Shown piece by piece: positions 1 to 11,294 of a stretch of DNA of 64,000 nt (position 1 is the first letter of the stretch; every line of letters starts with the position of its first letter). The DNA comes from Phallus indusiatus (taxonomy: Eukaryota; Basidiomycota; Agaricomycetes; Phallales; Phallaceae): contig JAQFWX010000016.1 of NCBI GenBank assembly GCA_027605045.1, forward strand, positions 526,551-590,550, in the 5' to 3' direction. The translations under genes were made by a program, and so were the position numbers. The notes below the pieces were generated by a model. That model worked only from the letters and a program-made list of their open reading frames with translations, was not told the origin of the DNA and ran no database searches.

Positions 1-44
1 TGTGACTATGTTCCTCACGATAATCAAATTCAATACGTATATAG

Positions 45-1631
45 TTATGTCTACACCTGGATTTCCACTGGAGCATTGTGTGAGTTGTGTGTCCATGCTA
101 GGCCTAATAAGCGGTGTTATAATTGACTCAAACCTCTCAGCATTATCTGTCTACACAACCATACTGAGCTTTGGAAACGAAGCGGAATATATATGGTTTA
201 AGCCATTCAGTATTCCCACTTTACTTTATGTTTTTGCCCGATATGGTGGGGGTATAGCTGCCCACGCATTTGTCTTCTGGTTAAACTTTCTGTCAGTAAG
301 TCTTGTATGCATGTCTGAAAATCTGAGAGTTGGAACTTACGTTAAACTTTAATTCAGCCAGGAAGGTGAGATTTTATCATTTGGGAACTAGAAGAGGAAG
401 TTATAACAAAGTCAAAGGATTTGTAATATCATTGCTGACATGGCAAATTCTGCGGACATCTTGGGGTATATCGGTGTTCAAGGTTAGTCGTTCGTCGAAT
501 GGAACAGGGTTTTTTTTTCTAACTTATAGTAGGCTTGTTGATCGCGCGAACATATGCATTGTGTCAAGGAAATAAAATCATATCTGTGGCCCTGGCTCTT
601 GTTTTTTTGGTGGGACTGGGATTAGATCTTTATGGTAAAATATCTCTCGTGAACGTAATATTTCGAAATAGAGCTCACACCCTAGCAAGGGCCCATAGCT
701 CTGAATGGGTGTGTCGCAGTGTCAGGAACTTGTTCACATTTTAATCTGATTTTCAATCTGACTTTTTTGACTTGATAATATCTAGCGAACCAGGTATGTT
801 CGCGCTTGTAGAAGAACTCGAATAATGCGCATAAAGCTTATCCGACCCAACTCTCTCAGCCGAAGGAAGAGTCGTGAATCTTTTTGGGAATATATTCACC
901 CTTTTAACCGATGCTATTGTATTTGTGGCATGCTTATGGCAAGTGTGGGGAACATGGAAATTAAAACGGGAAGCGAGGGCTGCAAATAGTCGCGACTTAG
1001 TTTCCAAGCTTCTCGGGCAAAGTAAAGTTTGATAACACCCTTTTACAAGGCTGTTGCTCACGCCAGGTTGTTCTTGAGTAATATCCAGGTTTTGGTAAGC
1101 GTTTCGCGCAGACAACTTAGACAGTCATTCATTCTGTTTTCGCTAGCTTCGTGATAATGACTACTCTTATTGCTACGATCATTCAGCCAGTATGTAATAC
1201 TAACGTAACAGTTCACTTTCACTTGTTATTGATCTTTTTTTTTATTTTCTCAGCTCGTGAAAGTAAGCATGCTTCTCTAGTGCTTTTGGAACGTTGTCTT
1301 AACTATTCGCAAACAAATTGACAGTCTTCCATGGTCGTCATTTTCGAAAATATCCAACAAGTGCAAGTCTAACTTGACATTTTACACGTTTTCAGTTCCT
1401 AAAATTTTCGAAATTAGTTTCTCAGTAATTCTAATCGCGGATTTCACACTAGACCTTCGCCGTCACAATTCCGCTACAATGGAACCTGATGGAAACGCCC
1501 CTTCGTTCTCAACGATTCAGTTCAATGAAGTGCTTCAGCGTTTACACCAATCAATCGTTACCGAAATGGGGGAACCGGTGGATAATGTTGATCCGTTTCA
1601 AGATCAACAACCTGTGTTAGACCCTGTCTGA
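45..1631 (+). CDS. DUF6533-family seven-helix membrane protein (5' partial)
   Basis: Basidiomycete-specific family of predicted multi-pass membrane proteins whose biochemical role is unknown. The window opens inside intron 1: bases 1-44 match the first intron of the paralogue at 4115, and an AG acceptor sits at 43-44. Recognisable exons are 45 onward (YVYTWISTGAL), 141-295 (the DUF6533 signature helix, with EAEYIWFKPFSIPTLLYV and a following RYGG), about 535-720 (ARTYALCQGNKIISV, the helix 4 region), about 880-1030 (helix with CLWQVWGTWKLKRE) and about 1425-1631 (last helix and tail, DFTLDLRRH and a FNEVLQRLHQSIV amphipathic segment). The loop between about 720 and 880 is hard to join in frame, so exon borders there are uncertain. 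The first exon lies outside the window. It is closely related to the copy at 4047-5783, so the pair arose by tandem duplication. Confidence 0.75.
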
Positions 1632-4046
1632 TTTAGGTCTCACGTCCTAATCGTCATGTATTGCGAAATATAGGTGATCCAATAGCTATTGTAATTCATT
1701 CGTATATATATTACCATGCTTTGTTTATAAACCGTTAAACTAAGAGATGAAATACTACCTTTTTAAATCAAAAAGTGCCAGACATATTGGGGAAAGAAGT
1801 AAGAAAGTCACAAAAGTCATGTGCTTGTCCTATATTTGACTTTTTACTCATCATTGCGGTGAATACAGGCAATCGTTGGTCCATATCCGACCAGTAAAAC
1901 ATGATCTATTTCAAACATGTTTATAGTCAGGTCACGCATTATCGCATAAAAAAAAGTCTGGGGACATTAATATGAACGCAACGAGATTTGTATCATCGCA
2001 CACCATCCTACATAACTAAACCATCTTTTCGCGATGCCCCCATTGGTACTGATAACGAATGTCAAAGTTCCAGATGTAAAGGAATTTGTTCTCGACTTTT
2101 CTAAAGTATGTGGATTGAACATATTGAGATTTCCCACTGTCGCCAGGCACTGGCACTGGGGCGGTGATTTCATTTTGTGGCGACGCAACCGACTGATCCA
2201 CGAGGTCACTTGTACTATTTAGGTATCAGCGAAAAGTGAGATGCTTTCCACAATTGCACCGCATTTTCCTTTTTTCACTGACAGTTTTCGGTAATCCCAG
2301 TCCTCAATAAACCCGAGAAATACATTTCTATCAACTACAACTATGACCCATATTTGACATTTGGTGGAACTTTTGAGCCGGCCCTACTGCTTAATATCGT
2401 CCGTCCTGTGTTTCTCCCCCATCACGCGCATCATTTGTTGACATCTTGTACAGATTTCTCTCGACAACATCAATTCCGAGTCTAATCTTCAGTACAGCGC
2501 AGCCTTTTTTGATTATCTCAAAGAGAAGCTGGGTGTACCCGGGGATCGGGGTTACATGTACGTCACTTCTCTTATGAGTCATTTCTTTGATATTAATTCT
2601 TTTTTCCTACCTGTCAGACATTTTAATGATCCAGGCAGAGCGTATATAGGGTGGGTTGTCCGATTATCTGTTCTTGTCGTTCTTCGTCTTGAACTATTGA
2701 TTTCTAACCTAGACACAATGGTACGACATTTGCCACAATCCTCAAGTAATACACGAAACGTATATACGTCCGTATATAACCAATGAACAGAAAGAAACTA
2801 TTATGCTACTTTTTTTTCCAAATGTGTGCATCAGACTCAAATACATAGCGGCTGAATCAGACTCCGACTGATGACGTAAAAAAAATCGTCCTTCCTTCCA
2901 AAAAGAAAAACGTCGCAACTAAAGGTTCTCGGCAATCGAAATAGGGCGATGTTCACTGTGAATTACATGTATTCTAAATTCCTCAACAAACAAGCCAGAT
3001 GTCATAAATATCATCCAAATCACCTTGCTGTCGCAATATATCATTTTAACGAAACACTCACGATACCCCATGATTGGTAAGTCAATAATTCAGCCATTTG
3101 TCTCTCTCTCTGATCTGTTCAACAGTCAACATAGTTAACCAACATATGACCTGCCAGAGAATCCCTTTTCTTTTTCCTATCACAATCATGCGTATATAAC
3201 AGCTTTCTCACTCCTTACGCCGTTTGCGCCTTGACGGAGATTAGTTGTGCGACTTGTGTTAGGTGTTACTAACACGTACCCTTTGTATCAATCGTGAGTC
3301 TTTTTTTATTCTTGAACAAATGAGCAGGGTCTAATTGTCAAATAAAATATGACCCGTAATCTCAAAGTAGATCAGCATCTTTGGGCTGAAAATCTTGTAT
3401 AACAGATCAGTGATGGAAGCTAAACTTGCTCTAGAAGACCCATCCTCTCACAGTCTCGTTCTTTGAATGGAAATGCCCGTTGGACCTGCATCAAAAAATG
3501 TTTTCCCGATTATTAGCTGTTGCAACGCTCGTTGCTATCATACATATGACGACATCACAATGGGTTTCCCCTAACACATAATGTCGAACCATAACCTCAA
3601 AGTTTGCTCAAAGTCTTTCAAGTCCTCCGCACTGAGTATGTAGGGAAGGAATATAGGAAATACTTGTGATTTTTTTTCGCTACAATTAGCGGATCATTTT
3701 GTCGTGGGTTTTTGGTCCCGTGCTTATTTAAAAAATGTTCATGTCATGATAAGAAGACCGATTCAAGGTATCGGGATAACTTTTTCCGTTTTCTAATTAT
3801 GCCGTCAATTGCAGGCCTTATTCGGTCGATGGTTCGCAGAGCAAATCACTCGCACACTGTTCGAGTCTCTCCACTCCACAGCAGCACAACTTGAATCAGG
3901 TTCTTGATTGTGATCTCACCGTCGGGCGGTATCCATGCATCACAGTATATAAGTCTTATGAAATTACAATGCAGTTCTTTTGAAGTTCAAAAAATCGTCT
4001 CGTTCTTTCAAGGTCAAAACAAGCTCCTCCTCGCCATCGTCTCAAC
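1632..4046. other. Intergenic region between two DUF6533 paralogues
   Basis: No convincing gene. Short open frames lack homology or splice context. A TATA-like TATATAA lies near 3194 but nothing recognisable follows it. One exon-like stretch (about 3815-3897) follows a TTGCAG acceptor and reads ALFGRWFAEQITRTL in one frame, but no partner exon was found. The 3' part holds the promoter of the next gene. Confidence 0.5.
3946..3953 (+). promoter_or_regulatory. TATA box of the second DUF6533 gene
   Basis: TATATAAG lies about 95-100 bases before the ATG at 4047, a usual distance for a fungal TATA element with a short leader. This is a sequence match only. Confidence 0.5.
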
Positions 4047-5783
4047 ATGAGCAATCCTAACAATAGCTTTACACCGGCTATGGTAGAAGCTATCATTCAA
4101 GAGACTTATCAAAAGTATGTGACTATTCTCCTCACAATCACTAACCAATTGATACTTAAATAAATATGAATATAGTTTTATCTTCAACTGGATTTTCTTT
4201 GGCGCATTATGTGAGAGGCTCTGTGTTCATACCAGATTCAAGCGATGTTATAGCCCAAATCTCTCAGCATTACTTGTCTACACAACCTTACTGAGCGCTG
4301 CAAACGAAGTGGAATATATATGGTCTAAAACGTTCAGTATTCCCACTTTACTTTATGTTTTTGCAAGATACGGCGGTATAACTTCCCACGCATTGCTCTT
4401 CGGGATAAACTTTCTGCCAGTAAGTCTTGTGTCTCAAGATCTAAGACTTGTTTTCAATTTCAATTCAGGCAGGAAGGTGAGATCTCCATAATTTCGGAAC
4501 TAGAAGAGGAAGTTAAAGTAAAGTCGAAGGGCTTGTAATATCATTGCCGACGCAGCAAATTCTGCGAACATCTTAGGGTATATTGGTGTTCAAGGTTAAC
4601 CGTTCAATCGTTAAATGGAACGGGGTTTCTCTAATCTATCGTAGGCTTGTTGATCGCGCGAACATATGCATTGTGTCAAGGGAACAAAATCATATCTGTG
4701 ACCTTGGCTCTCTTTTTTTTGGTAGGATTAACATTAGATCTCTATGGTAAGATATCTTTTGTAAACGTGGTATTTCAAAATAAAGCTCACACTCTAATAA
4801 GGTATAATAACTCTGAGTGGGTGTATCACAACGTCAGTAACTAGTTAAAATTCCCATGGGACTCTGTTGATTTATAATACCTAGCGAAACCGGTATGTTC
4901 GCGCTTGTAGAAGGACCCGAATAATGCGCATAAAGCTTATCCAACCCAACCCTTTCAGCCCAAGGAGAACTTCTGAATCTAATTGGTAATATATTCACCA
5001 TTTTAACCGATGCTATTGTATTCGGAGCATGCTTATGGCAAGTCTGGGGAACGTGGAAATTAAAACGGGAAGCGAGGGTTGAAAATCGCCGCAACTTAGT
5101 TTCCAAGCTTTTTGAGCAAAGTAAGGTTTGATAACCCTTTTACAATACTGTTGCTGACGTCAGGTTGTTCTTTAGTAATATCCAGGTTTTGGTAAGCGAT
5201 TCGCGCAAACTATTTAGACAGTCATTCATTCTGTTTTGCTAGTTTCGTGGTGGTGACTTCCCTTATTGGTACAATCATTCAACCAGTATGTTATATTAAC
5301 TTTCGCTGTTATTTGTCATCACCGACTCATCCATCCTTCCGCATTCTCTCAGACTGTGAAAGTAAGCATGCTACTGTAACCATCTTGGGGCGTTGTCTTA
5401 CTGATCAGCAAATATTGACAGTCTTCCTTGGTGGTACTTTTCGAAACTATCCAACAAGCGCAAGTCTATCGTAACTTTTTACATGTCCTCAGTTTCTTAA
5501 AAATTCACAAATTAGTTTGTCAGTAATTCTAATCGCTGACTTCACACTAGGCCTTCGCCGCCACAGTTCTGCTACAATGAAACTTGATAGAAACGCTCCT
5601 TCGTTCTCAATGATCCAGTTCAATGACGTGCTTCAACATTTACATCAATCAATCATCACAGAAATGGGGGAACCAGAATTTACGGTGGCGGATAGCTGCC
5701 ATGATGGTGATGTCTCCGACGCTGAGCTGCAAGATAATGCCGGCGCCGGTCCGTCCCAACATCAACCCGCGCTCCCTGCGTGA
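4047..5783 (+). CDS. DUF6533-family seven-helix membrane protein
   Basis: Complete paralogue of the gene at the left edge. Start ATG at 4047 (MSNPNNSFTPAMVEAI). Exon 1 is 4047-4114, followed by an intron with a GTATGT donor and acceptor AG at 4174-4175. The next exon reads NFIFNWIFFGAL. Exon 4268-4419 carries the DUF6533 signature (ANEVEYIWSKTFSIPTLL, then RYGG). About 4640-4830 gives ARTYALCQGNKIISV. About 4965-5125 gives NIFTILTDAIVFGACLWQVW and TWKLKRE. The final exon, about 5517-5783, holds DFTLGLRRH and a FNDVLQHLHQSII segment, then a longer, Asp/Gly/Ala-rich cytoplasmic tail than the first copy. The family is predicted to be an integral membrane protein with a 7-helix topology; no ligand or partner is known. 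The mid-protein loop (about 4840-4960) could not be spliced cleanly by eye, so a lesion there cannot be excluded. Confidence 0.75.
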
Positions 5784-6202
5784 TTAGGTCTTATAATCTC
5801 ACGCGCACGTCCGAATCGTTGTGTGGCGGAGAGTAGGAGAGAGTAGGTGGTCCAATAGCTATTGCGATTTCTTCGATAATTCATGTATATTACCTCGCCT
5901 TGTTTGTAAACCGTTATTTATTACTTTCTCGTGTATATGTCGAAGTTAGTATATGAGTGTCAGAGTGTCATAATCTGTCTAAGTCAACTTGAATCTCGGC
6001 ATATTTTTTGTAATATCCAACATGGTGACGTAACTCATAGAACTGTCCATATATTCACAAACTTTTTCCCACTTGGCCGATGATGGTACTTGAGACCGAG
6101 TAGTCACTTCATTGAATTTAATATATATGCGTCTTGTACACCTACACGATGAGTAAATTTGAAACCTTATGGAGTGACTTATACAATCTTGATTCATATA
6201 TT
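5784..6202. other. Convergent intergenic region
   Basis: Space between the 3' ends of two convergent DUF6533 genes. It is AT-rich with no gene seen; it probably holds both 3' UTRs and polyadenylation signals. Confidence 0.5.
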
Positions 6203-8010
6203 TCAGTTGCTGCCCACACTGTTTGCATCTTCACAATCCGTTGACCTTCCCAAAAGGGATTGATGTACCTGTCGTATGGCATTTCGGATTTGGGATGTCG
6301 ACGGACAGGGTAACGAGAGTGACATATTGCTCGTTTCTAGAAAACTGGATTGGCGAAGATCCAATACATAGTCAGCAACCAGCATGATTTCCCAGCTTGG
6401 CTCAAGTCAGCATTAGTTTATAAATAGTAAAGATTAACCTTCGTACGCAGTTTGGTAGGATTGGAGGCCAAGAGCAGCAAATTCCAAGATCTGGGAAATA
6501 CCAGTTTCGAAAACTTCTTCTTAAATTTTGCTGAAGATCCTCACCTTGTTCGATGGACTTATAGGGCCCTGTAGCCCAATAACTGAACCTTTAAACAAAA
6601 TGACTGAATCAAGAACAGCGCTGAAAACAACATAGCTTTTGGAGTCAAGATATGTAAGCCATATGAATGGGAATTCTATATTCGCTGGATACTCACCAAC
6701 ATCGAAGTATACCTGATTTTAAAGTTTTATTAGTGATATATATTTTTTCAAAGTCCTTCAAACGTACTCCACCTAAGGACCAAAAACACAAGGCTGTTGC
6801 TCTGGAAGCCAAGTCCAGCTTTGCGCTTGAATGTCCACGTATCCCAAAATTTCCATAGGAATAATCCAAATGCGAGGAGTTCAGTATAAATGTTTGAAAC
6901 ATATATTAGCAAGTCAAACAGCCTAAGCTGAGCTAAAAATTTATATGCCATTCAAACGTTTCGCTATGAAGTATTAATGTTATTGCCGTTTGCAAAATAG
7001 TTTTCCAGCCCTAATTTCACACCAAAAACTCAAAGTTCGTTGAAAATTCTGGGACCACTTGTAAAAATTCAGGAAAATTATATTATGAATTATAGGATAC
7101 ATTTGGTTCATGTAATAATTTTTGTGAAAGAGATATCTTTGAAAAGTACATACAGCTCACCATATGAAGTGCAGTCAAACTGATAATTTCATGTCTAAAA
7201 AATTATTCCATGAAATAGTTTTCATTCTAAAATTCAATGGATAATTTCCTTCAATTTTTACAAGTGATACCAGAATTTTTAGAGGACTTTGAAAATTTGG
7301 TGTAAAATTGAGGCTGGAAAACTATTTTGCAAACGGCAATAACGTACGACTATGGCAGGTGTTCAGCACGAAAGCGAAGGGTTAGAGTTTCATTTACTCG
7401 CCTTGTCTCGATGCACTTCCCAAACGCTATCAGAACTAGACATGAAAAAACGTGCTTATTGTGTTTCTTTGCCACGCTCAGGTTTAACGACTGTCTTACA
7501 ATACAATTCCAAGATGAGTCCTGAAAGGAAACCAGAAATCAAAGCTACGGCAATGATTTTATTCCCTTGAAACATCGATAATGCAGGGGTAATCAATATA
7601 CCTGAACCATGTTACTCAATTACACTCTTTAAAGGAAAAATTACTCACCTTGAATGCCGACGTCCATCAAAAAGGCCATAATTCCTTCCCAATACGCTAG
7701 GACATTACAAAATCTTTACATAAATTTGCTCAGCCCCCAAGATAAAATCAAATATTGATGACACACTTTCCGAGCTCCAATTTCGACAAAAACAATAAAC
7801 TTTGAGAAACTTAATAGATGTACGGCGTTCAGGCTTACAGGTTGAAATGTCATCCAGGTTATGAGCCCTTGACTAGCCAAACCACCATATCTTATGAAAA
7901 GATATAACACGGATGGAATACGAAATCTCTCGAACCATATGTACTTGATTTCCCTTGAGATATTGAGAACGGTTGTATAGGATAGTAGTACTACAGCACA
8001 AATTGTCATG
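6203..8010 (-). CDS. DUF6533-family seven-helix membrane protein carrying a MITE
   Basis: Third family member, on the minus strand and more diverged. Reading 5' to 3' on the minus strand: about 8010-7840 gives the signature helix (TICAVVLLSYTTVLNISRE, then IKYIWFERFRIPSVLYL and RYGG). About 7610-7480 gives MFQGNKIIAVALISGFLSG, which matches the CQGNKIISVALAL helix of the paralogues. About 6930-6750 gives the FLWKFWDTWTFKRK segment. About 6415-6203 gives PSWEIMLVADYVLDLRQS, a short tail with IRQVHQSLLG, and the stop. A 365-bp foldback element (6979-7343) lies between the second and third recognised blocks, either in an intron or in the poorly conserved loop. The first exon and start codon were not identified. 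Whether the gene still makes full-length protein depends on splicing out the element. Confidence 0.6.
6979..7343. mobile_element. Foldback MITE with 32-bp perfect terminal inverted repeats
   Basis: Bases 6979-7010 begin GTTATTGCCGTTTGC. Bases 7312-7343 end GCAAACGGCAATAAC and are the exact reverse complement over all 32 positions. The symmetry continues inward imperfectly (for example ACTTGTAAAAATT on the left against AATTTTTACAAGT on the right), so nearly the whole 365 bp can fold back on itself. It is AT-rich and has no coding capacity, which fits a non-autonomous DNA transposon. No convincing target-site duplication is visible. A TA occurs close outside each end, but its spacing differs by one base between the two sides. 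The superfamily is not assignable from these ends alone. Confidence 0.88.
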
Positions 8011-8021
8011 AAGTTAGTCAC

Positions 8022-9857
8022 ACAGACACCCCGTGAAGAATAATCTCACTAAATCCACTCAGAGTCAGTAGTTTGGATACATAACTGATATCAAGCAATG
8101 TAACCATTAGAAATGATAAGTATCATTATGTAATTAAAAGAATGTACATATATATTTCCACCAGCAGGACAGGATCTGTACTCATATTACTTGAACGACG
8201 CGACTGGAATTGATAGTGCCGTTGGCGTTACTGGTATTTGTCTGTAATGGGGGAAAGAAAGGTTGTTGGGTTGGTTTTTCATCTCCCTTATAAATACCTG
8301 AAAACACCGGTGTACAAAGTGCTCGCGAAGGGAGGTTAAAAAGCCAGCCCACAGCTTATCATCACGTTGAATATACATTTATGGATATAGCCTGATAAAA
8401 GGAGTCATGAACATGCAAAAAATGATGATTTTTCTTGGAAGATGCACTCTTAAGGACTTGTGTAAATGCCTAACGATGAGATGATCTAGTCGACATTGTG
8501 GGTCTCCGGTCTCCGGTCTCCGTCGTAGACGATCGCAACTGGCTTCTTGTCGAACCTCGGTTTGAGTCGGCGTGAACACTACCGGAATTCATCGGATTTA
8601 AATTTTTATGGGAACGGACGTTACGGAAGTGGGTGAAATCATACTTTGAAAGTTGACTAAAAAGAAAAGGAATACAGATCTGATGCGCTGGATGGACGTA
8701 GGAATTAGGTACTATTTACGAGGTGACCTAAGTCACGAAATTCGTGAAGACACGAGTAGATTCGCTCTTTTCAAAATCAGTAGTGCTTGAATTAGTGAAG
8801 GCGTTAACGTTGTCCTTCGACACCAGGGCACCTTCAGCGTCATCGCCATCGTCTAAAGGATGTCGTCCGAGTTCGTTACATTTGTTGTCCACCAACGCAT
8901 GCCCATAACGTATGAAGGTTTCTGGTACAGATTAAGAAAGCCGGTGAGTATCCCATCCTGGTGGAGACGAATGGAGACGAATATACGATACCGACATTAT
9001 GGACTTGTGCTGATACGTGAAATTCCACGGTGCGCGGCATACCCTTCTTTTCATTGAGCTTTGTGCAACCCATGGTGCATATTTTGGCGAGTCCTTCATG
9101 CTCAATGTTGACCTTTGCCATAATGTTATCACCACGCCGTATTGTTTAGGGTTTCCGCATACCGATTCAGTCGGTTTAACTGTTTAGATTTGATACCTGT
9201 TGCGTCATGTTAGCTCTATGGAGTTGTCGTAGGGCATGTGGGACTTTTTTGAATTTTTCCTTGGGGTCTCATGCGTTTTAGGCTGTTTTCTAACGACGAA
9301 ATTGGTCGCGCTGAGTCAAATATTTCGGTGTTCCTGTGCGGCGCAAGTTTTTCCCTGAACGACATTGTAAACAATGTCAATGAATGATACATGGTTTAGA
9401 ACCACAGTTAACACAGGGGAATGGCCTAGTTTAGCTTAACTACAGTGCTTCATCCACAGCCCACAGGCGTCTAGGATGTAAAAATATTACGTAAGCGATT
9501 GGCCACGTGTGTCAACGGAGACGTTCTCATCTCATCTCCAAGTAAAGCTCCGACGGGATTCACATCACCATTCGATGGAGCCAGTATCCAAACCCTATGA
9601 TACAAGGCCTTCCATATAGGACAGAAATATTTCACGTGAATTTTACGTTCAAGTAAAGTACATTGGAAATAGACAATTTACCCAACAAAAGTGAAGGGAA
9701 GAATATAAAGAAAAAGAAAGAAAAAAAATCAAAGAGAAAGTTACACGATGACTTTTAATACTAGTTGGGAGGAATCAACAACAACAACACATGACAGAAC
9801 AAACACGAGCAGAAGCGACACTGGTGGATAAGGGTTCAAACGACGATGGTTCGGGGT
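8022..9857. other. Intergenic region
   Basis: No supported gene. It should contain the promoter and first exon of the minus-strand DUF6533 gene at its left end, and the 3' UTR of the YABBY-like gene at its right end. Short open frames around 8190-8580 and 8860-9135 occur on both strands in overlapping frames and show no family resemblance. Confidence 0.45.
8501..8521. repeat. (GGTCTCC)3 short tandem repeat
   Basis: Three perfect 7-base units in tandem; a minor microsatellite in the intergenic region. Confidence 0.85.
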
Positions 9858-10214
9858 TCATGCCGACGCCTTCGGGTTTTCTTTGGACTTTTTCCAATTT
9901 TGTGCAGCAAGTTTAAATCTGTGTGAGCAAGAAGACAAAGCAGAGTGTGTGTTCATGAGTAAACCGAACAAGGATGGCGGAGGATAGTGGATGTGGCGTA
10001 CCTTTCGGTGTGAGACATTGAAGGGTCATCAGCCTTGAGGCGAGCTAATTCTTGTTGAACAAACTTGTTATACGGAGAAATCTTCTTAGTGCCTCGACCA
10101 GCTGCTTATAAAAACATAAAAGCCTTAGGAACCGCCAAAAAGGGACGACGAAAGAAGGAAAAAAAACACACATTTCTTTTTCTTCTCAGTTGTTTCAGCT
10201 TTCTTAGGGGGCAT
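9858..10214 (-). CDS. Small YABBY/HMG-like DNA-binding protein, 68 aa
   Basis: Three-exon gene that I assembled by hand. Exon 1 is 10214-10172 (MPPKKAETTEKKKK), exon 2 is 10104-10002, exon 3 is 9918-9858. Donors and acceptors are GTGTGT..AAG, then GTACGC..CACAG. The lengths (43+103+61) give exactly 69 codons including TGA. The product is a Lys-rich N-terminus followed by KKISPYNKFVQQELARLK, then DPSMSHTERFKLAAQNWKKS and a short basic tail. The pattern PYNKF-x6-RLK-x7-SHxERFKxAAxNWKxSxxNP is that of the small fungal proteins annotated as YABBY-like, related to the HMG box. It probably binds DNA in the nucleus; targets are unknown. Exons are too short to show as long open frames, so it is easily missed. 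The start is chosen because the MPPKK opening is typical of the family. Confidence 0.85.
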
Positions 10215-11294
10215 GTTTAGGCGTGTGCTAGTAACGCAACTGGAGGATAAGGAAGAAGTCAAATCAGTGATCCAATCGGCCAATAAGTAATATAATAATC
10301 AGATGGAACAAAATCGTTTGAGAACGAGACGAAAATTGGGATGGATGGGTGGCAGGGAGCGTGAAGAGACAAAGTGATACCAAAGATTGTATGACTAAGA
10401 CTAGAGACACGCAGTAAAGGGGAGAAAAGACGAACGCAATTGCGCAGAGCTCGACAGGACGCGTATTACTAGAAAATGAACTAAGTAAACTTACAGTTAG
10501 GTTGGTCGGGAAAAAGTTTCAAAAGGACGATGGTGATGGTCCGAGGGAGAGGATGGCGAAAGGGGGCGACTTTTTTTTTGAGAGGAGTTCGCATTTTTGT
10601 GTACGCTGGTGGGGGGTGGGTGTGGGTCAAAAGACTCAATTGGCGCGCGTTGTGTGACCTCCACTCCGGTTTCAAACCTTATTTTCTTAGGTTCTGCACG
10701 CGTGTACGATTGTGGACTATTCTCGGCTTCGCTTCGGCACACCGTGCACAGACCATCTGTGTTTCGGCTTACGCCGGTTTCAACCATCGCGATGATGCCA
10801 TGTGTGTCGGAGTTTGAATCATTCCGCGTTGTGCTTTTGTTTGGTCATGAGCTTGCTGTACAGCACAACGGAATGGACTAGTCCAATTATTACTGGCTTG
10901 AGCGACAATATTTTCCGACTGACAGTGATTGTATTTTGCCTCATCTCACGCCCTGTTGCTCCTTCCGGGACTCGTACCATTACGCTGCTTACTGGTAAAA
11001 CACTTCACATTCGCATCAAGACCGAGTGTTATAAAAGAAGCAAACGTTTGTTTTACTCAATTTGCATACGGAACAGGCCTAGTTTATCACACGATCCAAG
11101 GACGCAGGTGTCTGTCATGTAACAGAAGCTGAAACGGTCCAATTATTAAAATCACACTAATCAATTGACTTAGTCACATGTCTCAGCAAATTCGTCATTC
11201 ACCGTTGGTTAGAGAACCACAAGTAGGAAGCACTTTAAAAGGCATCGACTAAAAGATTGCGCTTTGAAAATGTTGGCATTATTATTATTACTGG
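10215..11294. other. Intergenic region upstream of the YABBY-like gene
   Basis: It contains the promoter of the small YABBY-like gene on the minus strand and the 3' end of the TSC1 homologue. Open frames of about 95 residues at 10500-10880 occur on both strands over the same bases and look like chance. No tRNA was recognised. Confidence 0.45.

Noticed and set aside
10481..10881. Frames of about 95 codons on both strands
   Set aside because: Both strands are open over the same G/C-rich stretch, with no splice context and no resemblance to known proteins.
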